Origin: Symbiodinium natans
Lineage: Eukaryota; Sar; Dinophyceae; Suessiales; Symbiodiniaceae
Reading direction: 5' to 3'
NCBI GenBank assembly: GCA_905221605.1
Contig: CAJNDS010002331.1
Location: forward strand, 256,001 to 320,000
DNA: 64,000 nucleotides
Position 1 is the stretch's first letter. The number at the start of each line of letters is the position of its first letter. Below are positions 11,081 to 21,374 of this stretch, in pieces. A model generated the notes under the pieces. That model saw only the letters and a program-made list of their open reading frames with translations, was not told the origin of the DNA and ran no database searches. The translations under genes and the position numbers were made by a program.

Positions 11081-11370
11081 GGAGGCATTGAGACGGGTGT
11101 CGGTCTTGTACCTTTTCCTTACGAGTTCCTAGCGGGGAATCACGTACCTTATCTCCCCCTGTGCCTGCGGAAGAGCTATATATACATGTGTATATATATA
11201 TATACATATATGTATTTCATTTCTTTATTTATTTTGTTTGTTTGTAGGGTACCTACCGAATTTCCTACTGAGACCTTCGGGCATGAGATTGCCATACGGG
11301 CCCACTAGAGAGCCTCCAAGAAGAAGGACACCCTGCGCTTCTAGGAGCGGCTCTTTGGGGGGTGGTGGGT
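11081..11370. other. Unique spacer with short AT microsatellite
   Basis: Contains (AT)n at about 11177-11215. No gene is recognised. Confidence 0.4.
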
Positions 11371-11557
11371 GAGGTTTAGGGTTTAGGGTTTAGGGTTTAG
11401 GGTTTAGGGTTTAGGGTTTAGGGTTTAGGGTTTAGGGTTTAGGGTTTAGGGTTTAAGGTTTAGGGTTTAGGGTTTAGGGTTTAGGGTTTAGGGTTTAGGG
11501 TTTAGGGCTTAGGGTTTAGGGTTTAGGGTTTAGGGTTTAGGGTTTAGGGTTTAGGCG
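11371..11557 (+). repeat. Interstitial telomeric block, TTTAGGG
   Basis: About 26 units, highly regular, with one TTTAAGG and one CTTAGGG unit. It abuts the exon-like island that follows. Confidence 0.95.
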
Positions 11558-11844
11558 CTGTGGAGGTAAGTCAAAATCCTTGGCAAAGTGCTTGCGCGCT
11601 TCCTCGGTAAAGTCGCGCAGCTCTCCAAGAAGGAAATTGCTGCAATCACCCACTTCTCCCCCACCTCAAAGGTGCAGGTGCCACTCTGGCCGGCCTGCCG
11701 CGCTTGGAAAGCCACTCTGGCCCGGTAGCCAACAACTTGCAGAAGGTGATGGCGCTCGAAGCCCCCAGGCCGGTAGAACACAGTGCCGCGCGGCTCCTTC
11801 TTCTCAAGGAGTTCGCAGCCTGCCAAAGCATGTTCTAGACTCAC
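11551..11844 (-). CDS. Possible exon fragment, unknown product
   Basis: An open frame of 97 codons on the minus strand is trapped between a TTTAGGG block and a CTTAGGG array. The central peptide (around CELLEKKEPRGTVFYRPGGF and EKWVIAAISFLE) has a balanced, non-repetitive composition, unlike the other short frames nearby, so it may be a captured coding exon. The last codons run into the telomeric block and cannot be original. I recognise no domain. A 99-codon frame exists on the opposite strand, so even the coding strand is uncertain. Confidence 0.25.
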   Translation of the reverse strand: MSLEHALAGCELLEKKEPRGTVFYRPGGFERHHLLQVVGYRARVAFQARQAGQSGTCTFEVGEKWVIAAISFLESCATLPRKRASTLPRILTYLHSA

Positions 11845-11867
11845 TGCAATGCTGTCACCGCACTGCG

Positions 11868-12019
11868 TCTAGGGCTTAGGGCTTAGGGCTTAGGGCTTAG
11901 GGCTTAGGGCTTAGGGCTTAGGGCTTAGGGCTTAGGGCTTAGGGCTCAGGGCTCAGGGCTCAGGGCTTAGGGCTTAGGGCTTAGGGCTTAGGGCTTAGGG
12001 CTTAGGGCTTAAGGTTTAG
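11868..12019 (+). repeat. CTTAGGG variant array
   Basis: About 21 units, almost all CTTAGGG, with three consecutive CTCAGGG units. It is a homogenised single-variant array, distinct from the canonical TTTAGGG block 300 bp upstream. Confidence 0.92.
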
Positions 12020-12159
12020 GGCGGGCCCTGGGTGAGAGCGGTAAGGGCTGTCTACTGAACTGCCGGACTGCCCCGGATGTTTGGGGTTTGGGGTTAGGTT
12101 TAGGATTTGTTTAGTGTTTAGGGTTTAGGGTTTAGGGCTTAGGGTTTAGGGTTTAGGGT

Positions 12160-12252
12160 TTACGAAAATAGGGGACCCCTAAAGTAGACCCCCAAATAGT
12201 AGGATTCCCTTAGAACAAGGACCCCAAGAAGGTACCCCTAATTTCGGACACC
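12160..12252 (-). mobile_element. Fold-back element, family B, copy 2
   Basis: Starts TTTACGAAAATAGGGGACCC immediately after a TTTAGGG block (12112-12162) and ends GGTACCCCTAATTTCGGAC. It is the reverse orientation of the 6541 copy and close to the 39902 copy. Confidence 0.7.
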
Positions 12253-12925
12253 CCCATGTGTATGGGGATAGGACTGCTACTGACATACGTTTGTGATTCT
12301 GTCTTTTTAACACCATACTCAGGAGGGGAAGGGAGGTACCTTTTCTCCCCAGCTGCCAATGTGCCTTCAATCAGGTGCCTTTGGGGGTTTTCGAGGTCTT
12401 GGGATGAGTCTGGGATTTAGGGCTTCGCGCTCTGAGGGGGCGCAGATTCTGCCCCCCCCCCCCACCGAAACCCGAATTGCTGCCGACGGCGCGAGTTGTG
12501 CAAAGTCTGTGTTTGGCCCGTTGGTCTAGCAGAAAAAGACTTGTCCTCGGAGACAGAGCTGAGAGATTGGCGGTTTAGGGTTTAGGGTTTTGGGGCTTGG
12601 GTTTGGGTTTAGCGGTCCCTTCTGCTTGTGTTTGTTCCCATGGCGCTCGACTCATGTCATTTTCTGAGAAAAGACGAGCAACTTGTTGAACTGACCATGG
12701 GAAGGCTGGGAGTTGAACACCCCGAAACCTCAAAGCTTAAAGCCGCAAAGCTTAAACCCGAAGAAAACCTCAAAGCTAAAACCTAAAGCTACCTTAAAAC
12801 CCAAATGCCTGACCTCTTAGCTCTGAGCCTTCGGGGGGTGTCTGCCGGGTTGCACACTTGAAACCCGAAATCATCCCCCCCACATGGCAGTTCAAGGTTT
12901 GCGCATGCATTGCAACAATACAAGC
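12253..12925. other. Unique spacer without gene
   Basis: Non-repetitive DNA with a C-run at about 12452-12463 and a tiny TTTAGGG patch at 12572. GGCCCGTTGGTCTAG at 12516 resembles the 5' end of a tRNA, but there is no acceptor pairing or T-arm. Confidence 0.4.
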
Positions 12926-13345
12926 ACCCTAAACCCTAAACCCTGAACCCCTTGGCAAGCCAATTGACTTTGCAAAAATGTAGGGTTTAGAGTCCCCTGC
13001 AAATTTGACGTGGAATAGGGCCGCAGACTGATGCGCGCTCACACGGCACCCTGATCCCTCAAACCGAAGCCCCAAAACCTCAACCCTAAACCCCAAACCC
13101 TAAACCCTAAACCCCTAAACCCTAAACCCCAAACCCTAAACCCTAGACCCTGACTGGACCCTGAGCTCTAAACCCGAAAACCAGAACCCTCAATCGACAG
13201 TCACTTGGCTGCACTTAGGAGGGCAGCTATACATTCAACTTTTAGCTGCCTTACTCGGAAACACAATAGACCCAAAAAGGCTAAAGGATCTAAAGTAAAC
13301 CCTAAACCCTAAACCCTCAGCCCTAAACCCTAAACCCTAAAGCAC
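12926..13345 (-). repeat. Scattered degenerate CCCTAAA patches
   Basis: Small CCCTAAA-type blocks lie at about 12926-12950, 13080-13160 and 13295-13342, with unique DNA between them. GCACTTAGGNNGGNAGCTNTACATT (13209-) also occurs at about 5868 next to another telomeric patch, so this spacer is a diverged duplicate of 5850-5960. Confidence 0.65.
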
Positions 13346-13447
13346 CACAAAGGTCAGGTCAGGTTCTGAACTGCTGTCGCTGTCGAACACAAGGCCTGGT
13401 ACACCGCCACCAAACCTGACGAAACTTCGTGGCTTAGGGGTTTGTGA

Positions 13448-13575
13448 AGGGTTTAGGGTTTAGGGTTGAGGGTTTAGGGTTTAGGATTTAGGGTTTACGG
13501 TTTAGGGTTGAGGGTTTAGGGTTTAGGGTTTCAGGGTTTCAGGGTTTTAGGGTCTAGGGTTTCGGATTCGGGGTT
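13448..13575 (+). repeat. Degenerate telomeric block
   Basis: TTTAGGG with TTGAGGG, TTTACGG, TTTCAGGG and TCTAGGG variants. Confidence 0.82.
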
Positions 13576-13826
13576 CAAGTTTTTTTGGGATATAAGGTTT
13601 TCCTAGGCCATGAAACGCCGAAGCTACTCCAGCCCCCATGTTGCGGCCACTCGCACCCCGATGTTTGTTCGGGTCGGGAGGCAGAACATGTTGGCTTACA
13701 TGTCCCTAAGTGCAACCTCAAAACCCAAACCGTAAGAGAACCGCTGTAGTCCTTGAATACCCGGAGTAGGCCGGACCACATTAGGCCTGCACACAGTCCC
13801 CATAAGCACTTTCCTGAGAAGCAAGC

Positions 13827-13926
13827 CCTAAACCCCCCCCCCCCCAAACCCTAAACCCCAAACCCCAAACCCTAAACCCTAAACCCTAAACCCTAAACCC
13901 TAAACCCTAAACCCTAAACCCTAAAT
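13827..13926 (-). repeat. Interstitial telomeric block, CCCTAAA
   Basis: Starts with a run of C (13832-13845), then about 11 CCCTAAA/CCCCAAA units. Confidence 0.92.
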
Positions 13927-14006
13927 CCTCAAGGACAAGGCGCCGAAAGTCAGAGGATGCAGATCCGTCCGATCTGGATCCGTCCGATCCACGGGCTCCT
14001 GACACC

Positions 14007-14031
14007 GGGGTTTACGAAAATGAGGGGATTG
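14007..14031 (-). mobile_element. Family B end fragment cut by telomeric block
   Basis: GGGGTTTACGAAAATGAGGGG matches the family B terminus. After TTGTT the sequence becomes TTTAGGG repeats, so the rest of the element is missing. Confidence 0.55.
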
Positions 14032-14033
14032 TT

Positions 14034-14112
14034 AGGGTTTAGGGTTTAGGGCTTAGGGTTTAGGGTTTAGGGTTTAGGGTTTAGGGTTTAGGGTTTAGGG
14101 TTTAGGGTTGAG
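14034..14112 (+). repeat. Interstitial telomeric block, TTTAGGG
   Basis: About 11 units with one CTTAGGG. Confidence 0.92.
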
Positions 14113-14430
14113 GATGGCCCGGGTGCTTTTAGCACCAGCGAGCTTCCCTTCTATACACCCTAAACCCTAAACCCTAAACCCACGACATCGGATTGTCTGC
14201 TTTGCGTGCAAATCCCAGTGCCAACATAGGTTCGCGCACTCGCAACACTCAAGGAAACGTGAGACCCTCAAGCCCAACTAGCCCTAAACCCTAGACCCAG
14301 AATCCTAAACCCTCAACCCTAAACCCTAAAACCCCCGAAAAATTGTAACTGTCGTTGGGGTCAGGTCGCCTGATGAACTGCCCGGCATGGCTTCCAGGGC
14401 TGAACGCCTGAGAGATCCAGGGTTCAGGGG

Positions 14431-14485
14431 CTTAAACCCTAAACCCTAAACCCTAAACCCCAAACCCTAAACCCTAAACCCTAGG
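14431..14485 (-). repeat. Interstitial telomeric block, CCCTAAA
   Basis: Seven units followed within a few bases by opposite-strand variants (GGGTTCAGGGCG). Confidence 0.85.
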
Positions 14486-14734
14486 GTTCAGGGCGTAGGT
14501 CAGGGTCCTAGATCTAGGGTTCAGGGCTTAGGGAGAGCTGAAGGGGGTTCAGGGTCCCCTCCGGGTTTGGTGTCGGTGTTTGGAGTTTTGGGGTTTAGGG
14601 TTTGGGGTTTAGGGTTTTGGCTGAAGCTTTCATGAGTAACGATCACTGGGGCTAGAAGTCGGGCAACTATAGTTAGTTCTAACACGCTCTTTGTTGGTAG
14701 CACTAAAGAAGCTAGGGGATAGGATTAGGGGACC

Positions 14735-14822
14735 CTTGGGGATATAGACCCTCTGAATCAGGTCCCTGTTTAAGAGAGCCAGAAGAGGGTTAAGAAGGGG
14801 TACCCTTTGAAGGGGTCCCCCT
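14735..14822. mobile_element. Possible diverged family B fold-back element
   Basis: Inverted ends AGGGGACCCTTGG...GAAGGGGTCCCCCT enclose ATATAGACCC, similar to the inside of family B. Weakly supported. Confidence 0.35.
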
Positions 14823-14980
14823 TACCCTACCTAGGAGAAGCCCTGCTTCTCGAACATGTCATGAAATTCTGGGGCGGAGCTGGGCGCCCGAAGCCTTCGG
14901 CGCGCAGCTACGAAGAGCTGCGGAGCCGTTTCTTGAGAGAGAGAGCTTTTCAGCAAACAAGTCTGGAGGAAATTCCCCTA

Positions 14981-15202
14981 AACCCTAAACCCTAAACCCT
15001 AAACCCTAAACCCTAAACCGTCCAAGAGTCTTCGACGCATTAAAAATCGGAAGGCGGTGCCTTGCCAGTTCGGGGGCCAACGCTCAGCACGGAGACTCAA
15101 AGAGATGGAGCTCGCAAAAGGGGCTGGACGAAGAGACCTCCGAATGAATCTGCAAAGTTCGGGGACCCTAAACCCTAAACCCTAAACCCTAAACCCTAAA
15201 CC
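14981..15202 (-). repeat. Two CCCTAAA blocks and spacer
   Basis: CCCTAAA runs at 14981-15018 and 15166-15202 flank about 150 bp of unique DNA without a gene. Confidence 0.85.
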
Positions 15203-15317
15203 TTTTAGCCGTGGTAGGATCTTTCCATGCCACGAGGGCGAGCCGGGCAAACTGTGAGGCGCTGCTGTCCGATGGCAAGCATCCACGATGTGAAGAGTTG
15301 GGTGCGCCCCGTGTCTG

Positions 15318-15475
15318 AACCCTCAACCCTAAACCCTAAACCCTTTAGGGTTTAGGGTTTAGGGTTTAGGGTTTAGGGTTTAGGGTTTAGGGTTTAGGGT
15401 TTAGGGTTTAGGGTTTAGGGTTTAGGGTTTAGGGTTTAGGGTTTAGGGTTTAGGGTCTGAACCCTCAACCCTCAA
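15318..15475. repeat. CCCTAAA array joined directly to TTTAGGG array
   Basis: About four CCCTAAA units (15318-15343) join TTTAGGG at 15343/15344. About 15 TTTAGGG units then run to 15455 and switch back to C-rich CCCTCAA units by 15462. There are two strand switches in 160 bp. Confidence 0.92.
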
Positions 15476-15963
15476 CCGTAAGTCCTGAACCATTGAGAGG
15501 GCAGTTCGCTCCTTAGAAGAAGGGAGCGCGATGCACCACTAAGACATTAAACCATGAAACCACCAAACATTAAACCATTGTGGGAAGTATTGTTCTATAT
15601 TGTTCTTATTAGCATGCTTATACGTACTGCTATTCTGATTTTTACTATTGTTAATCTTCTTATGAGTACGATTTTTAAAGTACTAAACCACTGAACCATT
15701 TAAACCCTTTAAACCTCTCGATTCTATGTGTGGAAACGATTGGTTTGATGGCCGTGTCTGCTCATGGGGGGGGGGGGGGGAAGGCAAGGGGCAAAGGAAC
15801 GGCTTTATGGCCATGATGTAGTGACGGCAAAACAAACAAGAAAACCGGTATAGATGGCAGACAAATATGCATGTATGTAGATATATGTGTATATATATAT
15901 ATACATTATATATATATATATACGTTATACATATATATATATATATGTAACAGCTTTGGAAAG
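15476..15963. other. Unique AT-richer spacer with microsatellite
   Basis: Non-repetitive DNA including an AACCATNAAACC-rich patch (15540-15580, 15680-15715), a G12 run (15767-15780) and (AT)n tracts at 15880-15950. No gene is recognised. Confidence 0.45.
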
Positions 15964-15986
15964 CCTAAACCCTAAACCCTAAACCC

Positions 15987-16440
15987 GGGGGAGCATGAAG
16001 GACAGCCATTGGGACCACCGATGCGCTAAATAAGCTAACCCTGCATCTGTGCTCTTGCTTTAAACTATTTTGGTTTGAAAAAGTCATGTTGTTTATGTAA
16101 ATAACTCGGATCATTTTTCTAGCCTGCAACCTATGATTTCAAAATGAAACGGGCGGTCAGAGGTAGAAGTAGTGCAATTACATCGCTGGCCGTCAAGCTA
16201 TTCTTTACAGCTCTTAACCTGGCGGAACCAACTACGAGTACTAGTCAATAGGCTCCATTCAGCATTCGTGTTTCAAGCCATTTGATTTGAAGCCTGTTCA
16301 TAGAGATTGTCCCATCTAGCCCCTGGTCGTTGAACTTTGCTGCAATGGAGCTTGAACCACCTCTTCAAAAAGCTTGAGCTTCATGAGCTTGGCGCTAAGT
16401 TATGCATCTTCATTGGGTTCAGGAAGCAGGGTTCATGGTT
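15987..16440. other. Unique AT-richer segment without gene
   Basis: About 450 bp of non-repetitive DNA, one of the longer telomere-free stretches in this half. No open frame of note. Confidence 0.4.
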
Positions 16441-16862
16441 CAGGGTTCTGGGTTATGGGTTTAGGGCCGTTTAGGGTTTGGGGTGTACGGTTTAGGGTGA
16501 CAGTCTGCCTCGAATAACGCTGCAGACCTATATCCAGAATCGATATTGTCAATCAGGTGTCTGTCAAGAGACTGAGTATAACCTGACGTTGTGGTCATCA
16601 CCTTGGCTTGGGTTGTACGAAAAACTTTTCTGGGAGTACCACACTTGGCGGTCGCCCATACACATATGGAATGTTTGTAGATCTATAGCTATAGCTATAG
16701 ACATAGGTGGAGATATAGATATAGATATGCCTGACGCTTACATATTGTGGGATGCACTTTTTATTGAATGCCCCGAAAAAAACCGACAAAAACGCCAAAA
16801 CCAAAACAAAAGCCGAACCCCAAAGCACCCTACGGCTCCAAAGCGACCCGGCCTCCTCAACG

Positions 16863-16935
16863 TTGGGTTTAGGGTTTAGGGTTTGGGGTTTAGGGTTTAG
16901 GGTTTAGGGTTCAGGGTTTAGGGCTTAGGCTTTTG
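16863..16935 (+). repeat. Interstitial telomeric block, TTTAGGG
   Basis: About nine units with TTTGGGG and TTCAGGG variants. Upstream, 16680-16730 holds a small ATAGCTATAGACATAG microsatellite. Confidence 0.88.
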
Positions 16936-16980
16936 GGTGAGTTTCCCCGGCTTTAGGGTTCAGGTGGTTTGGGGTAGCAT

Positions 16981-17283
16981 CCCTAAACCCTAAACCCTGA
17001 ACCCCCACACCCTACACCCTGAACCCTGCACCCGAAACCCAAGCCCGAAACCCGAAACCCTGAATCCCCAAACCCTGAACCCTGAACCCTGCACCCGAAA
17101 CCCCAAGCCCGAAACCCGAAACCCTGAACCCCCAAACCCTGAACCCTGAACCCTGCACCCGAAACCCCAAGCCCGAAACTCGAAACCCTGAACCCCCAAA
17201 CCCTGAACCCTGAACCCTGCACCCGAAACCCCAAGCCCGAAACCCTAAACCCTGAACCCTAAACCCTAAACCCGAAACCCCAC
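16981..17283 (-). repeat. Higher-order degenerate telomeric array, about 63-bp period
   Basis: Units made of CCCTGAA, CCCTGCA, CCCGAAA, CCCCAAG and CCCGAAA heptamers in a fixed order repeat about four times. The ordered mixture shows that a nine-heptamer segment was duplicated as a block rather than added one heptamer at a time. Confidence 0.88.
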
Positions 17284-17490
17284 CCTTCGGGCGCTCGGCC
17301 CCACCGTTGTTTCGTCGAGTGTGCTCTCAGACGCGATCTCTGTTTTTCCTGAAGACGAGCAACGAAAGCCCTAGGGTTAGGGATTAGGGCGGTTTAGCGC
17401 GTTGGGCCCTGGGGACTAGACCCTAACCCTCCCCCTTCAGCCTGATAGCCTCCTCGCCCTGAAGCCTGTCAGCCTCACAGCAAAGAGCAG

Positions 17491-17680
17491 CCCTAAACCC
17501 TGAACCCTGAACCCTAAACCCTAAACCCTAAACCCTAAACCCTAAACCCTAAACCCTAAACCCTAAACCCTAAACCCTAAACCCTGAACCCTAAACCCTA
17601 AACCCTAAACCCTAAACCCTAACCCTAAACCCTAAACCCTAAACCCTAAACCCTAAACCCTAAACCCTAAACCCTAAACC
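17491..17680 (-). repeat. Interstitial telomeric block, CCCTAAA
   Basis: About 27 units, one with a base missing (CCCTAAC) at about 17618. Confidence 0.95.
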
Positions 17681-17786
17681 GAACATTTGGGGAAGGCAGG
17701 GCGTAGCTTGCGGAATGTCCTAGCCTCTCCGTGTACACAAGCAGTTTAGGAATCAGAGCTTCGGGCTGAGGGATTTTGTATTCGAG

Positions 17787-17968
17787 GTTTAGGGTTTAGG
17801 GTTTAGGGTTTAGGGTTTAAGGTTTAGGGTTTAGGGTTTAGGGTTTCGGGCTTAGGGTTTAGGATTTAGGATTTTAGGGTGTAGGGTTTAGGGTTTAGGG
17901 TTTAGGGTTTAGGATTTTAGGGTTTAGGGTTTAGGGTTTAGGGTTCAGGGTTTAGGGTTTAGGGTGCC
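17787..17968 (+). repeat. Interstitial telomeric block, TTTAGGG
   Basis: About 25 units with TTTAAGG, TTTCGGG, TTTAGGA and TTTTAGGG variants. It faces the CCCTAAA block 107 bp upstream. Confidence 0.93.
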
Positions 17969-18263
17969 TCACCTGTCCTAGCCCCAGAGCCCGAAGCCCT
18001 AAATCTTCAAGTCTAAGCAAGCTGAGCGCGACCGAGCCCGAAACCCTGCATCCTACAACCCCAAACAAAACAATCGGAAGCGAACGAAACCTCGGACTCT
18101 GGACCCTAAGACCCAAACTCTATACCCTAAACCCTACACCCCAACGCTATGCCCCAAACCTGCAACCCCAGGAGTCGCGCAATGGCCTTCGGTAGTCCCC
18201 ATCCGCTTTGCCGGAACAGGACGTCCAACCTCTGCAATTTGGGGCTCCAGGCGTGGGGATTGC

Positions 18264-18307
18264 CCTAAACCCTAAACCCTAAACCCTAAACCCTAAACCC
18301 TAAACCC
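18264..18307 (-). repeat. Interstitial telomeric block, CCCTAAA
   Basis: Six perfect units between unique spacers (17969-18263 and 18308-18350). Confidence 0.9.
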
Positions 18308-18354
18308 GCCCCCGCACTCACCAGTCTTTAGGCGGTCAAGGGGGATATAGCAAG

Positions 18355-18776
18355 TGTCCCACGTGACCCCAAGCGACCCCAAGTGTGCCCCAAGTGCTCC
18401 CCAGTGTTCTAAGCGATCCAAGTGTCCAAGGGGCCCAATCGGCCCAACGACCCACGTGACGCCAAGGTCAAAGTGTCACAACGTGACCGAAGTGACCAAA
18501 AGTGTCCCAAGTGAACCTTGTCGGTGAAAGTGATCCGACTGTGCCAAGTGACCCAGGTGACCCGAGTGAATGAAGTGTCCCCAGTGACCCAAGCGACGCA
18601 AAAGCTCCCAGTGCCAAGTACCCCAAGCGACCCAAGCGACATGAGTGTCGCAAGTGACGCAACTGATGCGAGCAACCCAAGAATTCCCAGTTCTCCCACA
18701 AATTTCAAGTGTCCCAAGTCTGACCCCAAGTGACCCAAGTGTCCCAAGTGCTCCAAGCGACCATGTGACCCAACTC
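18355..18776. repeat. AAGTGACCC minisatellite
   Basis: About 420 bp of degenerate 9-11-bp units of the type CCCAAGTGACC, CCCAAGTGTC and CCAAGCGACC. Open frames on both strands translate it as HLGHLGHLG-like peptides and are not genes. Confidence 0.88.
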
Positions 18777-19283
18777 ATAGGTGGCTTCAATAAAGAGCTT
18801 CATATCAAGTTCGTCTAAGCCACCTCGCATCAAGAGGACATGTCGTTGACTCCATGAGAGTTGTAAGTGGGCGGTCTTGGGGTGGGTCGGTCTGCAGACT
18901 AACGCGCGCTCACAAAGAGGGTTTAGCTTTTGGGTTTAGGGTGCCCCCTCATTGCATACTGAAGCAATGTCGGTCCTGGGGCAACCCATCGCGCATGAGC
19001 ACGCCCATGCGCAGCGCAACCTACACGGCACATAGTTCGTGGCCGTCTCAGGGGAGCTCCTATACTTACTTCTCCAATAACCAAAGGGGAAGCAAAGGCT
19101 TAACTTTAATATTCCTACTAAATAAGGAAGCCCAAAAAGTTTAAAGTTCAAGTAAAGGCGAAGTAGGTATACGAGCAAGCAGGCCAGTCCTCGCGCTGCC
19201 CCTCCTCCAGCACTCCTACCTGCTGACTGACGCCGCCTCTCCCTGTACCTCTTGCCCACCGTGACATCCCCTACTCAGACAGA
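18777..19283. other. Unique spacer without confident gene
   Basis: Non-repetitive DNA with about 100-codon frames on both strands (18854-19144 plus, 18936-19259 minus). Neither shows recognisable motifs. Confidence 0.35.
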
Positions 19284-19348
19284 GGGTTTAGGGTTTAGGG
19301 TTTAGGGTTTGGGGTTTGGGGTTTAGGGTTTAGGGTTTAGGGTTTACA
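19284..19348 (+). repeat. Interstitial telomeric block, TTTAGGG
   Basis: About nine units with two TTTGGGG. Confidence 0.9.
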
Positions 19349-19799
19349 GGAAGTGCAAAGCACGAGAGACGAGGCCCTGAGACTCGGCACGGAGATTGAC
19401 CCCAGACCCTCCCAGGGGCTGTCCCGCGCTGGCGCTAGCCGTGACGACGGACTCTGTCGTTCAGAATGAGCAAGTCGTGAGGCACTAACCCTAAATCCTA
19501 AACCCTAAACCCTGCAGAGACAACGGTCTCCGAAGTCGACTGCACCAAACTTGGCCGAAAGCTAGCAAACTCCCTCTTTCAGCTGTGCCTCTGCCGGCAC
19601 AAGGTGGATAGGTGGATGCCCTGTCCCTGAGGGCTCTTTCTGCTGAGCGTCGTGTGGATCTGCCAGAACAGCTTCTGTGCTCACGTCCCAACATCTTCAA
19701 GATCCCTTCAGAGTACCCTAGGGTTGAGGGTTTAGGGTTTAGGGTTTACTTAAAATTAAAGGACCGGATAACCCCACATGCAAAGTTTTCCATTCAGAA

Positions 19800-19895
19800 A
19801 GAGTAGAGAAGTGAGAGTGAGAGAGCGATGGAGTGAGTGTGTGGCCAGTGTGAGTGCGTGAGTGTGAGTGTGTGTGCGGGAGTGCGAGTGCGAAA
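19800..19895. repeat. GTGAGTGTGAGTG low-complexity tract
   Basis: Purine/GT-rich tract of GAGAGTGAG and GTGTGAGTG units just after a small TTTAGGG block (19725-19748). Confidence 0.8.
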
Positions 19896-20392
19896 CCGCG
19901 CGAAAGTAAAGAGTGACGCGTCAAGAATAATTGCACAAGTAACATGTGTGTCAGTCGTACATTGGTGAGGCGCGACCCCAGGTCGCAGAACCAATGTAGC
20001 TGCCGATCTTTGTTAAATGAAGGGGCGACGCTAGTCGCCGAGTGCGTCTCCTGAGCAAGCGCTTGATCTCCTTCCCAATCCGGGTCGGCAGATACAGCGA
20101 GTGTCGGCGGTGCAAGGCCGCCTTTCCGCCCATGCGGGGAGATCATCTGTACCTGCACGGCCGACATCTAAGCACTCATACTCCACTCGCGTGGGATGCT
20201 GGCACTGATCAAGGTAGCTACCCGTCGAAATAGTTCTCGGAGCCGCGCAATCCGCAATTGAACTCGACGTTGGAAGACCTGAGGCCGTCACCGGGTGGTT
20301 TGCCTGGTGTTGGGTGTTGTCGTTGATGAAGCCCTGGAGCACTATTATCTATTAACTTATCTTAAACCCGAAGCTCCTAGCGACAGCAACTC
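19896..20392. other. Unique segment, no confident gene
   Basis: GC-balanced, telomere-free DNA. It contains CTTCCCAATCCGGGTCG at 20071-20087, repeated exactly at 20654-20670 on the other side of the CT microsatellite. Minus-strand frames of 60-142 codons overlap here. It may hold further exons of the minus-strand gene suggested at 20728-21270, but no splice pattern can be fixed. Confidence 0.35.
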
Positions 20393-20404
20393 TCTCTTTC
20401 TCTA

Positions 20405-20463
<59 letters not shown>

Positions 20464-20480
20464 GTATCTCTTCATCTCTT
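20393..20480. repeat. CT microsatellite
   Basis: (TC)n of more than 60 bp with a few CTAT and CTGT interruptions. Confidence 0.95.
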
Positions 20481-20727
20481 TGTGTCTGCTCTGTCCAGAA
20501 GCACACAGAAATACAGCCGCGCACTCGCACACGCAACGATGCACACGTACACACAGACACTAAGGCGACCGCCGTTTTAAATAGAGGCCGATCCGATCAG
20601 TCGCTGCTCAGGTACAAGCCCTGTACACTCACCAGAGACAGGCCGTCATCCCTCTTCCCAATCCGGGTCGAGGCGACTAGCCGGTCGTTTGAGATGATCT
20701 TAGGCGATAGGAGGTCTATCACGCTTT

Positions 20728-21270
20728 TCAGTGGGGATTTCTCTTGCGCTTCTCAGTACAAGATACGCTGGCCGGGGGGGCTTCGGCCATGAGCGGCACC
20801 GGGTCGGGCTCAGGTTGGTCGAGCGACGCTGTGGCAGCAGCAGCAGGATCGCCGCTGACGTCCGCGCTGGTGGTCCCTGCGTATTCCAGCGCATCTGCTG
20901 CAGCTCGGAGCGCCCGGACCTTGCTGCCCACATCGTTGAAGTTCGTGTCCTCCGGCGGTGACATCGTTCGTGCTCGTGCAGCCAACTGAAGAAAACTCAC
21001 CGTGATCATGAGGTACTCTTGCCTGTCAGTCACGGGGGCCCGAGCACCATGTTCCTTTGTCAGCTGTCGGCGCAGAACATTCGGTGCAACGATCTCCGCG
21101 AGGTGTCGCTGGTCGTGCTGGTCGAGATCTCTCATGGCAACGGAGAATTCGTCGATGACATCGTGATTGCCCTGTGCGCCAGTCATGCTTCCGAGCAACG
21201 AATCTGGAAGATTCCTGGACATGGCGTCGAAGCATTCAATAACAAATATATTCTTTGCGTATACAGTGTG
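20728..21270 (-). CDS. Exon-like open region, unknown product
   Basis: A minus-strand frame reading from about 21270 to a stop at 20728. The open region extends to 21486, but codons beyond about 21340 are translated minisatellite and are probably not original. The peptide is non-repetitive and acidic/amphipathic (IECFDAMSRNLPDSLLG, NHDVIDEFSVAMRDLDQHD, EHGARAPVTDRQEYLMIT). It ends in an Ala/Ser/Pro-rich tail (about 20740-20930). The codons after EYLMIT read GGTGAGT (about 21000), a strong splice-donor match, so the true exon may end there and the rest be intron. No domain is recognised. Confidence 0.35.
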   Translation of the reverse strand, partial: HTVYAKNIFVIECFDAMSRNLPDSLLGSMTGAQGNHDVIDEFSVAMRDLDQHDQRHLAEIVAPNVLRRQLTKEHGARAPVTDRQEYLMITVSFLQLAARARTMSPPEDTNFNDVGSKVRALRAAADALEYAGTTSADVSGDPAAAATASLDQPEPDPVPLMAEAPPASVSCTEKRKRNPH

Positions 21271-21374
21271 ACCACGTTTCTGAGCCCAGAGCTGCTGATG
21301 CGCATGCAAACTGAAGCAAGAAGCACAGCCGTAAGCTCTTGTGTTTGCAAAGTCGCGGGCATGTCTCGGCAAGT

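Noticed and set aside
12516-12575. Possible tRNA starting GGCCCGTTGGTCTAG
   Set aside because: No matching acceptor 3' strand, no T-arm TTC, and no proper anticodon stem; the likeness is limited to the first 15 bases.
16983-17234. GFRVQGSGFRV-type frames on the minus strand
   Set aside because: Degenerate telomeric repeats read as protein; the same peptide arises wherever TTYAGGG repeats lie.
18409-18790. HLGHLGHLG repeat protein
   Set aside because: Translation of the AAGTGACCC minisatellite.
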